This document shows positions 5,619 to 6,671 of a stretch of 6,671 bases of DNA, piece by piece. Every line of letters begins with the position of its first letter. Within the stretch, counting starts at the first letter, position 1. The notes beneath the pieces were generated by a model, which made no database searches, was not told the origin of the DNA, and saw only the letters and a list, made by a program, of their open reading frames with translations. Source of the stretch: DASPXY01 sp038227745 (GTDB taxonomy: Bacteria; Planctomycetota; Planctomycetia; Gemmatales; Gemmataceae); the NCBI GenBank assembly GCA_038227745.1, contig JBBRPS010000582.1:1-6671 (forward strand), read 5' to 3'. The position numbers and the translations under genes were made by a program.

Positions 5619-6080
5619 TCATTCGGCGCGCCGCAGCTGGATGCTCTTCCCCTTCGCGTCCGTCAGGGTCAGCTGCTTCGCCGTGACGGCGTAGGTCAAC
5701 TTCTCCGTCGGGTTGTACTCGGCGACCTTGTCGGCGGGCACGTTCCCGCCGGCGAGTTTCTCCAGGAGCGGGGTGTAGTTCGCCTTGATCTCCAACTCCG
5801 TGTCACTGAGGCTGCGGTACTTGATGTCGAGATTCCTGCCCGGCTGCAGGCCGAAGTCGGCGTAGACGGCGAGGGGCTTCGCGAACGCAAAATCCTTGAG
5901 CGCGGCCATGTTCCCGCTCAGATGCACCTTGCCGTCGCCGGTGAGTTCGATCACGCACTTTTTGCCGGCCCCCGTGGATTCCCATTCCCCGGGCAACAGT
6001 TTGTTGGTCCCGGCACCACACGCCCCCAGGGGGAGGACGAGACACGTCAGGAGCAGCAGGTGAGCGGACCGTCGGTTCAT
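5619..6080 (-). CDS. Small predicted lipoprotein (153 aa)
   Basis: The product has a classical lipoprotein signal peptide: MNRRSAH, a hydrophobic run LLLLTCLVLP, and the lipobox LGAC with the lipidated cysteine at residue 21. It should therefore be exported and membrane-anchored. The mature part starts with KLLPGEWES, then alternating short segments (CVIELTGDGKVHLSG; TYAVTAKQLTLTDAKGKSIQL) that look like a small beta-sheet or lipocalin-like fold. The 'GEW...DGK' layout resembles a family of short Gemmata paralogues, a tentative link from memory. The start chosen is ATG 6078-6080, with GAGGGAG (6087-6093) 6 nt upstream; the ATG five codons earlier overlaps that ribosome binding site. It lies upstream of the vWA operon on the same strand with a 127-base gap, so co-expression is possible but not evident. 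Function unknown. Confidence 0.82.
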   Translation of the reverse strand: MNRRSAHLLLLTCLVLPLGACGAGTNKLLPGEWESTGAGKKCVIELTGDGKVHLSGNMAALKDFAFAKPLAVYADFGLQPGRNLDIKYRSLSDTELEIKANYTPLLEKLAGGNVPADKVAEYNPTEKLTYAVTAKQLTLTDAKGKSIQLRRAE

Positions 6081-6120
6081 GACTCTCTCCCTCATCGCGG
6101 GGGCACAGGACTCACGGCAT

Positions 6121-6136
6121 GGGGGACCCGGCCCCC
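6121..6136. terminator. Short G/C hairpin between the 96-aa gene and the lipoprotein gene
   Basis: GGGGG (6121-6125) pairs with CCCCC (6132-6136) around a 6-base loop, 38 bases after the stop of the upstream gene on the minus strand. There is no T-run on the minus strand after the stem, so termination is only suggested by position. Confidence 0.3.
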
Positions 6137-6174
6137 TATTTCGCGCCCGGGAGGAACGCCAGCCCAGGCCTCAT

Positions 6175-6465
6175 TCACGCCGGGGAGTCATACTTCGTCT
6201 CCGGTCCGCCGTCCAGGGTCCTTTGGAGTTCCTGGCGGACGCGCTCCTCGACCTGCGGCGCGACGGCTGCCAGGACGTACTCCACCACCTCGGCGCGCCG
6301 CGGCGGGGGCACCGCCATCTCGTCGGCGAGGCGGCGCACAAGCTCGCGCAGGCCCTCTATATTCCCCCCTGCGCCGCCAGGGTCGGGTTTGCCGGGGTCC
6401 CGGCTGGCGTCATCGACAAATTCGGGGAACATACGGCACCGGACGTTTTCGCCTATTGGGAGCAT
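6175..6465 (-). CDS. Hypothetical protein, 96 aa, no recognised family
   Basis: The start is placed at ATG 6463-6465 because a GGTGAT ribosome binding site (6472-6477) lies 6 nt upstream and the preceding gene's stop codon (6473-6475) overlaps it, an arrangement typical of coupled genes. The longer frame to 6585 overlaps the upstream coding sequence and reads like a shadow. The protein starts MLPIGENVRCRMFPEFVDD, has a flexible Gly/Pro/Asp segment (about residues 22-34), and then a helical, highly charged stretch (NIEGLRELVRRLADEM, then AEVVEYVLAAVAPQVEERV) ending in a hydrophilic tail. It has no signal peptide, membrane helix or catalytic motif that I can see. The helical part could mediate dimerisation or partner binding. 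It probably works with the gene upstream. Confidence 0.6.
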   Translation of the reverse strand: MLPIGENVRCRMFPEFVDDASRDPGKPDPGGAGGNIEGLRELVRRLADEMAVPPPRRAEVVEYVLAAVAPQVEERVRQELQRTLDGGPETKYDSPA

Positions 6466-6472
6466 AAGGAGA

Positions 6473-6671
6473 TCACCCCAACACGAGAGGTTGCTGGGCG
6501 AGCATGGCGTTATTGTACCAGAACTGAAGCCAGTACAGGCCCGCCTCTGGGAATTCGATATTGCGGATGCGGAAGGGTAGGCCAACCATCTCTAAGGCGA
6601 GCGGCGGGTGCTGGTTTCCCCCCTCTCCCCCGAGTTCGGGGGGAGAGGGCGCAGTCGCGTTGCGACTGCGG
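6473..6671 (-). CDS. C-terminal end of an unidentified protein, cut by the right edge
   Basis: A minus-strand frame enters from the right edge without a stop and ends at TGA 6473-6475. Its last part, NQHPPLALEMVGLPFRIRN (residues -57 to -39 or so from the end), then IEFPEAGLYWLQFWYNN and AMLAQQPLVLG, reads like real protein. The pattern '(V/I)xFPxxGxYxxQFWxxxxxLAxQPLxL' is a familiar C-terminal strand pair of small beta-sandwich proteins; DUF6941-type proteins end in a similar way, but that link is tentative. The stretch before it (PSPPELGGEGG) is translated from an inverted-repeat element and looks unlike the rest. The 96-residue gene begins 7 nt beyond this stop, so the two form an operon. 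Confidence 0.6.
   Translation of the reverse strand, partial: RSRNATAPSPPELGGEGGNQHPPLALEMVGLPFRIRNIEFPEAGLYWLQFWYNNAMLAQQPLVLG
6621..6649. repeat. 11-bp perfect inverted repeat, C-run/G-run hairpin
   Basis: CCCTCTCCCCC (6621-6631) pairs perfectly with GGGGGAGAGGG (6639-6649) around a 7-base loop. Sequences of this 'CTCTCCCCC...GGGGGAGAG' type are commonly dispersed palindromic units in GC-rich genomes. It lies inside the reading frame of the partial gene at the right edge, encoding PSPPELGGEGG on the minus strand. Confidence 0.7.
6650..6670. repeat. 9-bp perfect inverted repeat directly abutting the previous hairpin
   Basis: CGCAGTCGC (6650-6658) pairs perfectly with GCGACTGCG (6662-6670) around a GTT loop. 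It begins at the base after the 6621-6649 hairpin, so the two look like halves of one composite palindromic element that may continue beyond the window. Confidence 0.65.

Noticed and set aside
5571..6467. A 298-codon plus-strand open frame over the lipoprotein gene
   Set aside because: It is antisense to a lipoprotein gene with signal peptide, lipobox and ribosome binding site, and its product is compositionally biased.
1..6671. CRISPR array, tRNA or rRNA genes
   Set aside because: No regularly spaced direct repeats, cloverleaf-like segments or conserved rRNA stretches were seen on either strand.

Overview
The window is GC-rich bacterial DNA that most resembles a planctomycete of the Gemmata group. 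This is an inference from gene families: a kinase fused to a formylglycine-generating-enzyme (FGE/SUMF1)-type domain, a small lipoprotein reminiscent of Gemmata paralogous families, and the uncharacterised 'SEYQYYEF' protein common in Planctomycetes and Actinobacteria. No database search was possible. No rRNA, tRNA or CRISPR array was seen.

Layout. (1) 1-100: the 5' end of an IS630-type transposase reading off the left edge (minus strand), preceded by an 11-bp inverted repeat. (2) 182-1348 (plus): a 388-codon gene of the 'SEYQYYEF' family, broken by an in-frame TGA at codon 44 where relatives, from memory, carry Trp. (3) 1410-1595 (minus): a 61-residue two-helix membrane protein, convergent with (2) across a strong 11-bp hairpin. 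(4) 1596-1907: about 310 bases with no gene, containing a conspicuous AT-rich island and a compact GC hairpin. (5) 1908-5491 (minus): the core of the window, a tight three-gene operon in the order vWA protein, PP2C-type phosphatase, Ser/Thr kinase fused to a C-terminal FGE/C-type-lectin-fold domain. (6) 5619-6080 (minus): a lipoprotein. (7) 6175-6671 (minus): a 96-residue protein of unknown function and, 7 bases upstream, the C-terminus of another gene that runs off the right edge and carries two adjacent perfect hairpins in its reading frame.

How the genes work together. The vWA-PP2C-kinase set matches the TerY-P-type triads described by comparative genomics: a metal-dependent vWA scaffold with an opposing phosphatase and kinase forming a cytoplasmic phospho-switch. 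Here the kinase carries an FGE-fold domain that lacks the paired catalytic cysteines of true FGE and so is more likely a ligand-recognition module. Its last approximately 30 residues look like the variable region of a diversity-generating retroelement (DGR) target. Fourteen surface-type codons are all of the NNC form that adenine mutagenesis of AAC would give, they sit between invariant RVLRGGSW and GFRVV blocks, and a small hairpin lies 30 nt past the stop codon. No reverse transcriptase or template repeat is present in the window, so diversification is a hypothesis. The alternative is an ordinary FGE paralogue in a genome that prefers C at third codon positions.
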